A stretch of 64,000 bases of DNA from CAWKAO01 sp963847665 (lineage in GTDB: Bacteria > Actinomycetota > Humimicrobiia > Humimicrobiales > Humimicrobiaceae): assembly GCA_963847665.1 (NCBI GenBank), contig CAWKAO010000002.1, positions 62,001 through 126,000 on the forward strand, read 5' to 3'. The position numbers were made by a program, and so were the translations under genes. The notes under the pieces are model-generated. The model searched no databases. It worked only from the letters and a program-made list of their open reading frames with translations, and was not told the DNA's origin. This document shows positions 47,965 through 56,875 of this stretch, in pieces; the stretch's first letter is position 1, and the number at the start of each line of letters is the position of its first letter.

Positions 47965-49158
47965 ATGAAACCAGTAAAACTGACTGATGATATATTATAT
48001 GTCGGTGCAAACGATGCAGAAAGAAGTATCTTTGATGAACTTATTCCACTTCCTGATGGCACCACTTATAATTCTTATCTGGTAAAGGGCAGCAATAAAA
48101 CTGCACTTATTGATTCTGTGGACCCCACTAAAAAGGACATTCTTCTTGATAATCTTAAGAATGCAGGTATCGATTCCCTTGATTATATTGTCGCGCATCA
48201 TGGTGAGCAGGATCATTCAGGTACATTACCGTATGTCCTTAAACGATATCCGGATGCAAAAATAATCACTGACCTGAAATGCAGGGATGAGCTTATCGAC
48301 CTGCTTCTTCTAAAAGAAAGTGACTTCCTGGTGGTAGAAGACGGGCAGGAGATATCCCTCGGGAATAAGACTATGAGGTTTTTATTTACACCATGGGTAC
48401 ACTGGCCCGAGACTATGGTGACTTATATCCCTGAAGACAGGATCCTGTTCTCCTGTGACTTTTTCGGTTCGCATTATTCTTTTGAAGGGCAAAATGGTCT
48501 TTTTATAGATGATAATAAGAAGATCTATGAGCCGGCAAAAAGGTATTTTGCAGAAATAATGATGCCTTTCCGGTCTATAATAAGAAAAAATCTTGAAAAA
48601 ATAGAAGACCTGAAGATAGATATAATAGCCCCAAGCCATGGACCACTTCACAAGAGAAAAAGTTTTATTACTGATTGCTATAAAGACTGGACATCTGAAG
48701 ATGTAAAAAATGAAGTAGTCCTTGTCTATATATCGATGCATGGAAGCACAAAAGAGATTGCAGGATACTTTGCAAGATCACTGGAAGAAAAAGGGATAAA
48801 AGTAATAGCTTTTGATCTTGCTGAAGCAGACATAGGGGAAATAGCCATGGCGCTGGTAGATGCTGCTACTGCTGTAATAGGGTCACCGACAGTTTTGACC
48901 GGACCCCATCCGAAAGCGGTATTTGCATCTTACCTTGTCAAAGCTCTTCGCCCAAAGACAAGATATCTATCTGTGATAGGTTCTTACGGATGGGCAACTA
49001 AAATAGTTGATAATCTTGCCGAAATGTTTTCAAGCCTGAAAGCTGAAATATTAGAACCTGTAATAATTAAAGGTTTCCCAAAGGAATCCGACTATAAGAT
49101 GCTTGATAGACTTGCGGGAAATATTAGACAAAAGCATATGGATATCGGGATACTGTGA
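47965..49158 (+). CDS. Flavodiiron protein (FprA/ROO type)
   Basis: A-type flavodiiron protein of 397 aa that reduces oxygen to water or NO to nitrous oxide in anaerobes. The metallo-beta-lactamase domain holds the diiron motif with His79, Glu81, Asp83 and His84 (HGEQDH). Further ligands are in CDFFGSHYSF and PSHG. From residue about 250 a flavodoxin domain begins (VLVYISMHGSTKEIAGYFA). No fused rubredoxin or reductase is present. The next gene starts inside its stop codon, so they are co-translated. Confidence 0.96.
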   Translation: MKPVKLTDDILYVGANDAERSIFDELIPLPDGTTYNSYLVKGSNKTALIDSVDPTKKDILLDNLKNAGIDSLDYIVAHHGEQDHSGTLPYVLKRYPDAKIITDLKCRDELIDLLLLKESDFLVVEDGQEISLGNKTMRFLFTPWVHWPETMVTYIPEDRILFSCDFFGSHYSFEGQNGLFIDDNKKIYEPAKRYFAEIMMPFRSIIRKNLEKIEDLKIDIIAPSHGPLHKRKSFITDCYKDWTSEDVKNEVVLVYISMHGSTKEIAGYFARSLEEKGIKVIAFDLAEADIGEIAMALVDAATAVIGSPTVLTGPHPKAVFASYLVKALRPKTRYLSVIGSYGWATKIVDNLAEMFSSLKAEILEPVIIKGFPKESDYKMLDRLAGNIRQKHMDIGIL

Positions 49159-49913
49159 TAGATAAAAAAACTCTGGAGGAATTGTATAACAGATACAATG
49201 ACAGGAAACATGTTCATCCTGATCCTCTGGAGTTTTTGTATGATTATGAAGAGATAAAAGAAAGAGAGATAGCAGGACTGATCGCAGCATCTCTTGCTTA
49301 CGGCCAGGTAAAGCAGATATTAAAAAGTGTTTCTAAAGTCCTGTCCGTACTTGGGAAAAAGCCATCAGAGTATCTTGCCGGAGCCGATCATGAAAGGTTA
49401 ATAAAAGATTTTAAAGGTTTCAAACACAGGTTCACCACAGCTGAAGAACTTGCCGGGTTTTTATATAACACAGGAATAGTGCTTAAAAAATACGGTTCAT
49501 TAAATGAATGTTTTAGCCGGTTCTATAAAAAAGAGAAAAATACAGTAAAGGCGCTTACAGGTTTTGCTTCTGAACTGCGCCTTGGAGACTGTTCATGTTA
49601 CAACAGCCTGGTGCCCATGCCGGAAGGTAAATGCGCTTTTAAGAGGATCAATCTTTTCCTCAGGTGGATGGTACGGAAAGATAATGTTGACCCAGGAGGA
49701 TGGGATAATGTACCTGCAGCAAAACTGATAGTTCCCGTCGATATTCACATGCACCGGATTGCTATCGAATACGGTTTCACCAATAGAAAACAGGCTGATA
49801 TAAAAACTGCTCTCGAGATCACTGAATCATTTAAGAAATACTCTCCTGAGGACCCTGTTAAATATGATTTTTCACTTACAAGGGCTGGAATACACGCAGG
49901 CAATATGGATTAA
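49155..49913 (+). CDS. TIGR02757 (DUF2400) family protein
   Basis: Protein of 252 aa matching the TIGR02757/DUF2400 family (YNDRKHVHPDPLEFLYDY, AASLAYGQVKQILKSV, PVDIHMHRIAIEYGFTNRKQ, GIHAGNMD). The family is conserved but not characterised; a helix-hairpin-helix DNA-glycosylase-like fold has been suggested from its pattern. The GTG start overlaps the preceding stop by 4 bp, so it is coupled to the flavodiiron gene. A role in repair of oxidative damage is only a guess from context. Confidence 0.9.
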   Translation: MIDKKTLEELYNRYNDRKHVHPDPLEFLYDYEEIKEREIAGLIAASLAYGQVKQILKSVSKVLSVLGKKPSEYLAGADHERLIKDFKGFKHRFTTAEELAGFLYNTGIVLKKYGSLNECFSRFYKKEKNTVKALTGFASELRLGDCSCYNSLVPMPEGKCAFKRINLFLRWMVRKDNVDPGGWDNVPAAKLIVPVDIHMHRIAIEYGFTNRKQADIKTALEITESFKKYSPEDPVKYDFSLTRAGIHAGNMD

Positions 49914-50047
49914 AAGTAATGAACATGTCTGTTCTTATAAAAAAAGAAGAGTTACGAACTTTTGAACCGTTTTTATACAGCAAAAATATGTAATTTTAAA
50001 TAGTCATCACGTCTGTTATAATTTTAAAAACTTTTCAAATCAACATA

Positions 50048-50068
50048 CCAGCTTTTTTAAATAGCTGG
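50048..50068 (+). promoter_or_regulatory. Hairpin in leader of LCP gene
   Basis: CCAGCT and AGCTGG pair around a 9-base AT loop about 30 bp before the GTG start. It could be a terminator of the upstream operon or a leader structure. No riboswitch class was recognised in the 183-bp gap, though a TATAAT lies at 50,017-50,022. Confidence 0.4.
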
Positions 50069-50096
50069 CTCATAAAAAAAAAGAGAGGGGAATTCA

Positions 50097-51398
50097 GTGG
50101 AAAAAAGAAATTTGAAACAGAGTATTTTCAAAGGTAAATTGAGATTTCTTCTGGTGTTTATAATCATCGTTACCTTAGTAGCACTTTTTTCACCTGCCTA
50201 TATAAATGCTGGAAATAATTCACAACTGGAGGCTTTTGTTTCAAGATTTTATCAACTCTGCCTGGAAAGGCAACCTGATTCCGCCGGACTCAATCAGTGG
50301 GTCTCGGATCTGTTAAACGGCTCAAAGACCGGTGCAGACGTGGCAAAGGGTTTTGTATTCAGTAAGGAGTTCACGGAAAAGAATCATGACAATGCATCTT
50401 TTGTGACCATACTTTACAGGGCTTTTTTTGATAGGGACCCGGATGCATCGGGTTATAATGCCTGGATCGGCAGACTTAACAGCGGTACAAGCAGACAGAG
50501 TGTAGTCGATGGATTCACGCAATCCCAGGAATTTATAGACCTCTGTGCAGCCTATGCGATAAAGCCTTTTTCTGGTTATAAGGGCTCTACAACCGTATCT
50601 TCCGGTGCTGGAGTAATATCAGGTTCCGGTTCAGGTTTTGCCCAGGGAAATAAAGTCAATTTCATCATATGGGGTGATGACAGCGGAATGGGCAGGCCTG
50701 GTGGCAGGGTAAATGGCAGGACAGACATAAACCTGTTTGTACATATAAATCTTGATACCCGTAAAGCTACGGTTATCCCCATTCCCAGGGACACCTGGGC
50801 CCCTATACCTGGCCATGGCAAGACAAAGATAAATGGAGCCCATGCTATTGGAGGAAATACTCTTGCGGAGGCGACATTTGAGCAGTTTACAGGTATTCCA
50901 ATAGATTTTTATGTCATTACAGATTTTGATGGGTTCATCCCGCTTATAAATGACCTTGGTGGCGTAACAGTCAATGTTGAAGAAAATATATCCGATAGTT
51001 TTTCAAACTGCTATCTTAACGCAGGGACGCATACTTTAAATGGTGACCAGGCACTTGCACTTTGCAGGGCAAGGCATGGAAGAACCCTTTACGGTGGAGG
51101 TGCTTTTGCAAGGGAACATCAGGCAGGTATGTTGCTTGTGGACCTTTTGATGCAGAAAAAGGGTATGGTAAGTTCAGGTAACCTTGCAGGATTCTTAAAC
51201 AGATTGAGCCAGTTTGTATGGTCAAATATATCTCTGGACCAGGCTTCAAGAATGCTGCCGACCCTCTTATCTATGGGATATGGTGATGTCGTTGTACAGA
51301 CTTTCAGGGCATGGCCACAATATTTTGGCAAAGCTTCTGCAGTTGGATACAATGAAGGCGAAAAGAACGCATTTTTTGCAAATGTAGCAGCACAGTAA
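50097..51398 (+). CDS. LCP-family (LytR-CpsA-Psr) protein with DUF4214 repeats
   Basis: Membrane-anchored extracellular protein of 433 aa. It has a cytoplasmic basic head, one TM/signal helix (FLLVFIIIVTLVALFSPAYI), two DUF4214 repeats (about residues 40-145, each with FYxxxLxRxPDxxG) and an LCP domain (about 185-360). LCP residues include RTDINLFVHINL, PRDTW, GGVTVNVEE, LNGDQALALCRARHG. LCP enzymes ligate polymers such as teichoic acid or arabinogalactan to peptidoglycan, which points to a Gram-positive wall. The DUF4214 fusion may bind wall glycan or protein. The GTG start follows GAGGGGAA. A terminator follows the gene. Confidence 0.92.
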   Translation: MEKRNLKQSIFKGKLRFLLVFIIIVTLVALFSPAYINAGNNSQLEAFVSRFYQLCLERQPDSAGLNQWVSDLLNGSKTGADVAKGFVFSKEFTEKNHDNASFVTILYRAFFDRDPDASGYNAWIGRLNSGTSRQSVVDGFTQSQEFIDLCAAYAIKPFSGYKGSTTVSSGAGVISGSGSGFAQGNKVNFIIWGDDSGMGRPGGRVNGRTDINLFVHINLDTRKATVIPIPRDTWAPIPGHGKTKINGAHAIGGNTLAEATFEQFTGIPIDFYVITDFDGFIPLINDLGGVTVNVEENISDSFSNCYLNAGTHTLNGDQALALCRARHGRTLYGGGAFAREHQAGMLLVDLLMQKKGMVSSGNLAGFLNRLSQFVWSNISLDQASRMLPTLLSMGYGDVVVQTFRAWPQYFGKASAVGYNEGEKNAFFANVAAQ

Positions 51399-51429
51399 AA
51401 AGCAGTTAAGTTTATATAGTTTAGACCAC

Positions 51430-51466
51430 AAAGCGCCCTTGAGAAAATATTTCCATGGGCGCTTTT
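51430..51466 (+). terminator. Terminator hairpin after LCP gene
   Basis: AAAGCGCCC (51,430-51,438) pairs with GGGCGCTTT (51,457-51,465) and is followed by T-rich sequence. It separates the LCP gene from the alcohol dehydrogenase cluster. Confidence 0.75.
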
Positions 51467-51508
51467 ATAAGAGTCATTATATAATAAAGACCACTCGGGA
51501 GGTTTAAA

Positions 51509-52540
51509 ATGCGTCAGGCAAAAATTATCAGTAAGGGGAATATTATTGTAGAAGATGTAGAAGTCCCTGTTCCCGGAATAAATGAAGTGTTGTTTAAGAT
51601 CACATATGCCGGGATTTGTGGTTCGGACAGGCATATGATGAGGGATCCATCATTCTTTTCCTATCCCGTTGTAAACGGCCATGAAATAGTCGGTACTGTT
51701 ACATCTGAGGGTAAAATGTTTAAAAAAGGCCAGAGAGCCATTGTATGCCCTTTTATCTGCTGTGGGACGTGTGAATTTTGTATTGATGGGTTGTACAATC
51801 TTTGCGAATCCCTTCTATTTATTGGTGGTACCCCGGTAAACGGAGGTTTTGCAGAATATATAACTGTCAAAGAAGATATGCTGTTTAAGGTGCCAGAGAA
51901 TATTTCTGATGAGGAGGCATCACTGGTGGAGCCGGCATCTGTCGCTTATCATGGAGTCAATCTTCTTGGCCCTTCCAGTATCAAAAAAGCAATGGTAGTA
52001 GGTGCAGGAATAATAGGTCTTCTATCCATAAAGATACTAAGGGATAACTACGGCGTTAAGGAAATAACAGCTATTGATATTTCAGATAAAAAACTTGAGA
52101 ACGCAGCTAAATGTGGGGCAAGTTCTATCATTAACCTCAAGGATAAAAACTGGAAGAGTCTGGATTCTTTAAATAATGACCCATTTGCTTCAGGTGAATA
52201 TGACGGGATAATAGATTATGTGAGCACCAGCCAGAGTATGGATATTTCCATCGCCAATCTGAAAAAAGGCGGTACTATGGTAGTAACAGGATTACCGCCG
52301 GAAGATGTAACGATCAGCAAACTTCCATATTTTGCGATTGCCAATAAAGAGCTTTCTATTAAAGGCTGTTATTGCTATGTAAAACAGGATTTTCAGGATG
52401 TGATCAAAATGTTTGCTGAAAAGATCATGAAAGTCGAAGAATTGATATCAGCAAAATATGATCTAAAAGATGTAGCAAAAGCATTTGCTGACTGGGAAAA
52501 GAACTATTCACAGTGGTATAAAATACTCATAAAGCCGTAA
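51509..52540 (+). CDS. Zinc-dependent alcohol/polyol dehydrogenase
   Basis: Medium-chain dehydrogenase of 343 aa in the sorbitol/threonine dehydrogenase group. The catalytic zinc site is CGSDRH and GHEIVG. The structural zinc site is CCGTCEFCIDGLYNLCE with four cysteines. The Rossmann motif is VVGAGIIGLLSIK, and AIDISDKKLE suggests NAD over NADP. It probably oxidises a polyol or sugar acid at the head of the second catabolic cluster (dehydrogenase, kinase, aldolase). A GGGAGG site precedes the ATG. Confidence 0.93.
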   Translation: MRQAKIISKGNIIVEDVEVPVPGINEVLFKITYAGICGSDRHMMRDPSFFSYPVVNGHEIVGTVTSEGKMFKKGQRAIVCPFICCGTCEFCIDGLYNLCESLLFIGGTPVNGGFAEYITVKEDMLFKVPENISDEEASLVEPASVAYHGVNLLGPSSIKKAMVVGAGIIGLLSIKILRDNYGVKEITAIDISDKKLENAAKCGASSIINLKDKNWKSLDSLNNDPFASGEYDGIIDYVSTSQSMDISIANLKKGGTMVVTGLPPEDVTISKLPYFAIANKELSIKGCYCYVKQDFQDVIKMFAEKIMKVEELISAKYDLKDVAKAFADWEKNYSQWYKILIKP

Positions 52541-52589
52541 ATAGCTTTTATTTATAAATGATTTTTAATTTAAATCAGGAGGTCGGTAT

Positions 52590-54104
52590 ATGAGCCTGAT
52601 GGGCCTTGATATCGGTACTACAGGTTGTAGGAGTGTCATTTTCAGTGAAGATGGGAAGACTTTGGCGCAGGCGTATAAGGAATATCCCGAAATATATCCT
52701 CAGCCTGGATGGGTCGAAATGGACCCCGTGCAGATCTGGGAGGCAGTAAAAGAAGTAATATCAAGATCAGTCTCTCAGGCGCGAAATGACAAAGTCAAAG
52801 CTATATGTGCATCTGTGCTTGGAGTAGCGGTAACTCCTATTGATAAAAAGGGGAGGCCTCTTTATAACAGCCTTACTGCTGTGGATGGAAGATGCACGAA
52901 GCAGGCGCAAATGATTGAAGACAGCCTTGGCAAAGCGAAGGTCTTTAATGAAACAGGATCCGTAGTCTCTCCGGCATGGTCCATAAACAAAATAATGTGG
53001 ATCAAAGAAAACGAACCAGAGGTCTATAAAGATACCTGGAAATTCGTATTGTATGAGGACTTCATAATGCAAAAGCTGGGGCTTGAACCTACTATAAGCT
53101 ACTCTCTTGCCGGCCTTACAATGGCTTTTGACTCAAGAAATAAAAAATGGTCAGACATGATACTGGATACAGCAGAAGTCGATAAAAGACTTCTTTCAAA
53201 CCCTGTTCCATCCGGTGAGATCGTAGGTGAAATCAGTAATGGGATCGCAGATGAGCTCGGACTGCCAAGAAAGACAAAAGCTGTCACGGGCGGGTTTGAC
53301 CAGGCTATGTCTGCCTTGGGAGGCGGTCTTGTTAAAAATGGAGACAGTACTCTTTGCTTCGGGACAATAGAATGTGTCACCACTGCTTTTTCAAAATTTA
53401 ACACCGACCCGGTTTTACTGAAGTATAACCATCCAATATATTGCCATGCTATAAAGGATTTATATATAACAATAGCATGGTGCTTTACGGCCGGTGCACT
53501 GCTTAAATGGTATAAAGATAATATTGCAGTAGAAGAAAAGCAAAAAGCTGCAAAATCCAATAAGGATGTCTATGATATAATAGTCGGCGAGGCATCAAGT
53601 GGGCCATCCAGGATACTGGTCCTGCCGCACTTTATAGGCAGCGGCACACCTTATCTGGATTCAAGATCAAAAGGTGCAATAATAGGTGCCACTCTTTCCA
53701 CTACAAGACAGGATATTGTAAAGGGTATAATAGATTCACTTTCATATGAGACTAAGTGGAATATCGAAACGGTTGAGATGGCAGGAATAAAGATAGGAGC
53801 ATTAAACCTTTTTGGAGGCGGAGCAAAAAGCAATATACTGCCACAGGTCAAGGCAGATATTTTTGAACGGGAAATACGCGCTCTTGAGATAAGTGAGACT
53901 GGAGCCCTTGCAGCTGCACTTCTTGCAGGAAGCGCCACTGGAGTCTATAAAGATATCGAGCAGGCGGTCAAAGACCTGATAAAGCCCAGGAAGGTCTTTT
54001 ACCCGGATGATAAATACAGGGATAACTATCGGAAGACTTACAATATCTACAAAGACCTTTATCCGGCTCTGGTAGATATAAATCACAGGTTAAGTGAGTT
54101 GTAG
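52590..54104 (+). CDS. FGGY carbohydrate kinase (xylulokinase-like)
   Basis: FGGY kinase of 504 aa. Motifs are LDIGTTGCRSVIF, YPQPGWVEMDPVQIWEA, GGFDQAMSALGGGLV, CFGTIECVT, a signature-like GSGTPYLDSRSKGAIIG, and LFGGGAKSNILPQ with LAAALLAGSATG. It is nearest to XylB/gluconate/erythritol-type kinases. It follows the alcohol dehydrogenase by 49 bp and would phosphorylate the ketose made by it. The ribosome site is CAGGAGG. Confidence 0.93.
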   Translation: MSLMGLDIGTTGCRSVIFSEDGKTLAQAYKEYPEIYPQPGWVEMDPVQIWEAVKEVISRSVSQARNDKVKAICASVLGVAVTPIDKKGRPLYNSLTAVDGRCTKQAQMIEDSLGKAKVFNETGSVVSPAWSINKIMWIKENEPEVYKDTWKFVLYEDFIMQKLGLEPTISYSLAGLTMAFDSRNKKWSDMILDTAEVDKRLLSNPVPSGEIVGEISNGIADELGLPRKTKAVTGGFDQAMSALGGGLVKNGDSTLCFGTIECVTTAFSKFNTDPVLLKYNHPIYCHAIKDLYITIAWCFTAGALLKWYKDNIAVEEKQKAAKSNKDVYDIIVGEASSGPSRILVLPHFIGSGTPYLDSRSKGAIIGATLSTTRQDIVKGIIDSLSYETKWNIETVEMAGIKIGALNLFGGGAKSNILPQVKADIFEREIRALEISETGALAAALLAGSATGVYKDIEQAVKDLIKPRKVFYPDDKYRDNYRKTYNIYKDLYPALVDINHRLSEL

Positions 54105-54181
54105 ATAGCCCTGAGTTGTTGAAAAATGATTTTGTTTCTTTAATATTTTAAGTTTTAATAAAAATAAAAAAGGGATCTTAG

Positions 54182-55785
54182 ATGTACGAAAAACAGAAAG
54201 AAGAAATGCTCAAAACTGCTAAAAAATTAATGGCATGCGGGCTCATCAAGTTAACTACCGGAAACCTCAGTGTCAGGTGTGGTGAGCATATAATCTTTAC
54301 CCCTTCAGGGATGGATTATAACGAATGCATGATCGATGATATGGTTGTCCTGGATAAAAAGGGCAATATCGTAGAAGGATTCAGGACTCCTTCAAAGGAA
54401 AAGGATGGCTGTCTTTATATTTTTGAACATCTGCAGGATGTAAATGCAATAATACATACACACCAGGTCTTTGCATCAGCTGTCGGGCTTATAGCAGATA
54501 AATTACCCGCAATACTTACCACTCAGGCAAGTGCTTGTGGTGGAGAAATCAAAGTCGCGCCTTATGCTCCTGCAGGAAGTATTGAAACAGGCATTTATAC
54601 TGTAGAAAATCTTGGAGACAAGAAAGCTGTAATTTTGAAGCACCATGGTGTAAATGTTGTTGGTAAGGACCTTAACGAGGCTCTTCATGCTGCTATTTAT
54701 CTTGAGGAGGCATCAGAAGCTTATCTTGCTGCAAGGGCAGTATGCGAACCACCGGTACTTGTCGACTGGCAGATAAAAAAAGCGCATGAGATATATAAAG
54801 ATTATCTTGTTGAAAAAATAAGAGGGGTAAAATTAGTAATGGTTCCAGATAAAAATATTCTACAGCAATTATACAGGAAGATCGTCCTTGCAAGGCTCTT
54901 TGAAGAAAGGGTCATCAAGCTTATTGTTGAAGGCGTTGTCCTGGGTTCTGTACATCTGAGCATAGGTGAGGAAGCAACTGCAGTCGGGACAATTGCAGCG
55001 CTTGATAAAAAAGATTATATCCTCCCTACCCATAGGGGACATGCACAGGTACTTGCCAAGGGTGCAGATCCTGCTAAAGTCATGGCTGAACTGGCTGGAA
55101 AGGAAACAGGATACAGTAAAGGGATGTGCGGTTCCATCCATCTTTTTGATAAAAAGAATAATAATCTTGGGAGCAACGGTATAGTCGGAGGGCAGTTCCC
55201 GATAACAATAGGAGTGGGACTTGCCCTAAAACATAAAAGATCCGACAGTATTGTCACATGCTTTTTTGGGGATGGGTCCACAAACCAGGGGTGGTTTTAT
55301 GAGATGTTAAACTTTATTTCACTCTGGGATCTACCGGTCCTACTGGTGTGTGTAAATAATCTTTACGGGATGGGAACACCATACTCAAAGACTTCAGTTA
55401 TAGAGGTAAATCAGAAATCAAAAGCCTTTGAGTATAAGGTCTGAAAAAATAGATGGAAATGATGTGGAAGCAGTCTACAACAAGATGACTGAAGTAACCA
55501 GATATGTGAGAAAAGAGAAAAAGCCGGCACTTATCGAATGCCTGACATACAGGTTTTCAGGACATTCCTCTCATGACAGGAGAACATTACAGGCCAGAAG
55601 AAGAAATCAATGAATGGAAGGCAAGGGATCCTTTAAAAATCATTCATGATAAACTTACTGGCGCTGGAATAAAAGAAGAAGTTTTAAAAAAAATCGATGA
55701 AGAGATATCTATCATTATAGATGATGCTGAAAAGTTTGCTAAAGAAAGCAGCTTTGCTGCTTTTGAAGATTCGATGCAATTATAA
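54182..55785 (+). CDS. Class II aldolase fused to TPP-dependent E1-alpha, two frameshifts near C-terminus
   Basis: Unusual two-domain protein, about 533 aa when repaired. Residues 1-210 are a class II aldolase/adducin domain (TTGNLSVRCG, IIHTHQVFASAVG, LKHHGVNVVG). A linker leads to a pyruvate/acetoin-dehydrogenase E1-alpha domain from residue about 228 (LQQLYRKIVLARLFEERV, THRGHAQVL, GSIHLFDK, TPP motif FFGDGSTNQGWFYE). Both parts are in one uninterrupted frame up to 55,444, so the fusion does not rest on repair. Extra bases near 55,430 and 55,577 break the tail, which continues SIRSEKIDGNDVEAV and EHYRPEEEINEWKARDPL. The E1-beta partner follows 26 bp later. No E2 or E3 is nearby. Confidence 0.86.
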
Positions 55786-55811
55786 TTTTTTATAAAGCGG
55801 GCAGGGATTTT

Positions 55812-56795
55812 ATGGCGAAGTTAAAATACAGGGATGCAATAAAGAACACTATAGTAGAAGAGCTCAGAAAAGATAAGGACCTTATTCTTATAGGAGAAGA
55901 TATCAGGGAAGGTTATCAGGGTTGTTTTGGAGTTACAAAAGGCCTTTGTGAAGAGTTTGATTCAACCAGATTGATTGATACTCCGATATCAGAAGCATCA
56001 ATAATAGGAGCTGCGTTAGGTGCAGCACAGATGGGGTTAAAAACGATTGCAGAGATCATGTTTGAGGATTTTATAACTGTTTGTTTTGATGGGATAGTCA
56101 ACCAGGCAGCTAAATTGAAAATAATATCAGGTGGCCAGTACAACCTTAATATGGTGATAAGGACTGCTGGTGGAGCGGGGGGACTTGGTGTACAGCATTC
56201 ACAATGTCTCGAATCAATATTTATGCATATTCCGGGTCTTTATATCGCGATGCCTTCAAATTCTTATGATGCCAGGGGATTATTAAAAACAGCTATAGAT
56301 TTTGGTGACCCGGTTTTGTTTTTTGAGCATCAGAGGTTGTATAATATGGAATCTGAAGTACCGGAAGGTGAATATAAGATTGAATTTGGAAAGGCAAATA
56401 TAGTAAGGGAAGGCAGTGACTTAACAATAGTCGCATTTTCATATATGGCAAGAGTCGTTGAAAAAGTTATTACAGAATTAGAAAATAAATATAAAGTGAA
56501 TATTGAGCTTATTGATCCCAGGACCCTTGTCCCGATGGACTATGCATCCATAATCGATTCAGTTAAAAAAACCGGCAGATTGATCATTGTTGAAGAAGGG
56601 GTGCTCAGGGCAGGAGTCGGTTCTGAGATCGCTGCTGAAATACAGGAGAAATGTTTTGATTACCTTGATGCCCCGATAAAGAGGGTAGCATCAAAGAACT
56701 ACCTGATACCTCTTAACCCGGTGATGGCAGGTTCTATTCTCCCGGGTGAAGCTGTTATAGGTGAAGAGATCAAAAGAGCCCTTTCTATTGGATGA
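55812..56795 (+). CDS. TPP-dependent dehydrogenase E1-beta (acetoin/pyruvate type)
   Basis: E1-beta subunit of 327 aa: IGEDIREGYQGCFGVTKGL, DTPISEASIIGAALGAAQMG, TAGGAGGLGVQHSQCLE, PSNSYDARGLLKTAI, VEEGVLRAGVGSEIA. It pairs with E1-alpha to decarboxylate a 2-oxo acid or split acetoin with TPP. Its only visible partner is the aldolase-fused alpha subunit directly upstream. The missing E2/E3 components suggest either genes elsewhere or a stand-alone TPP reaction with another acceptor. Confidence 0.94.
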   Translation: MAKLKYRDAIKNTIVEELRKDKDLILIGEDIREGYQGCFGVTKGLCEEFDSTRLIDTPISEASIIGAALGAAQMGLKTIAEIMFEDFITVCFDGIVNQAAKLKIISGGQYNLNMVIRTAGGAGGLGVQHSQCLESIFMHIPGLYIAMPSNSYDARGLLKTAIDFGDPVLFFEHQRLYNMESEVPEGEYKIEFGKANIVREGSDLTIVAFSYMARVVEKVITELENKYKVNIELIDPRTLVPMDYASIIDSVKKTGRLIIVEEGVLRAGVGSEIAAEIQEKCFDYLDAPIKRVASKNYLIPLNPVMAGSILPGEAVIGEEIKRALSIG

Positions 56796-56875
56796 TTTAT
56801 AAAATATGAATCTTATCAAAGTTTGTCATCTTTTTTAGTTATAGATTTTAAGACAAAAGATAGAGCGAGGATAAA

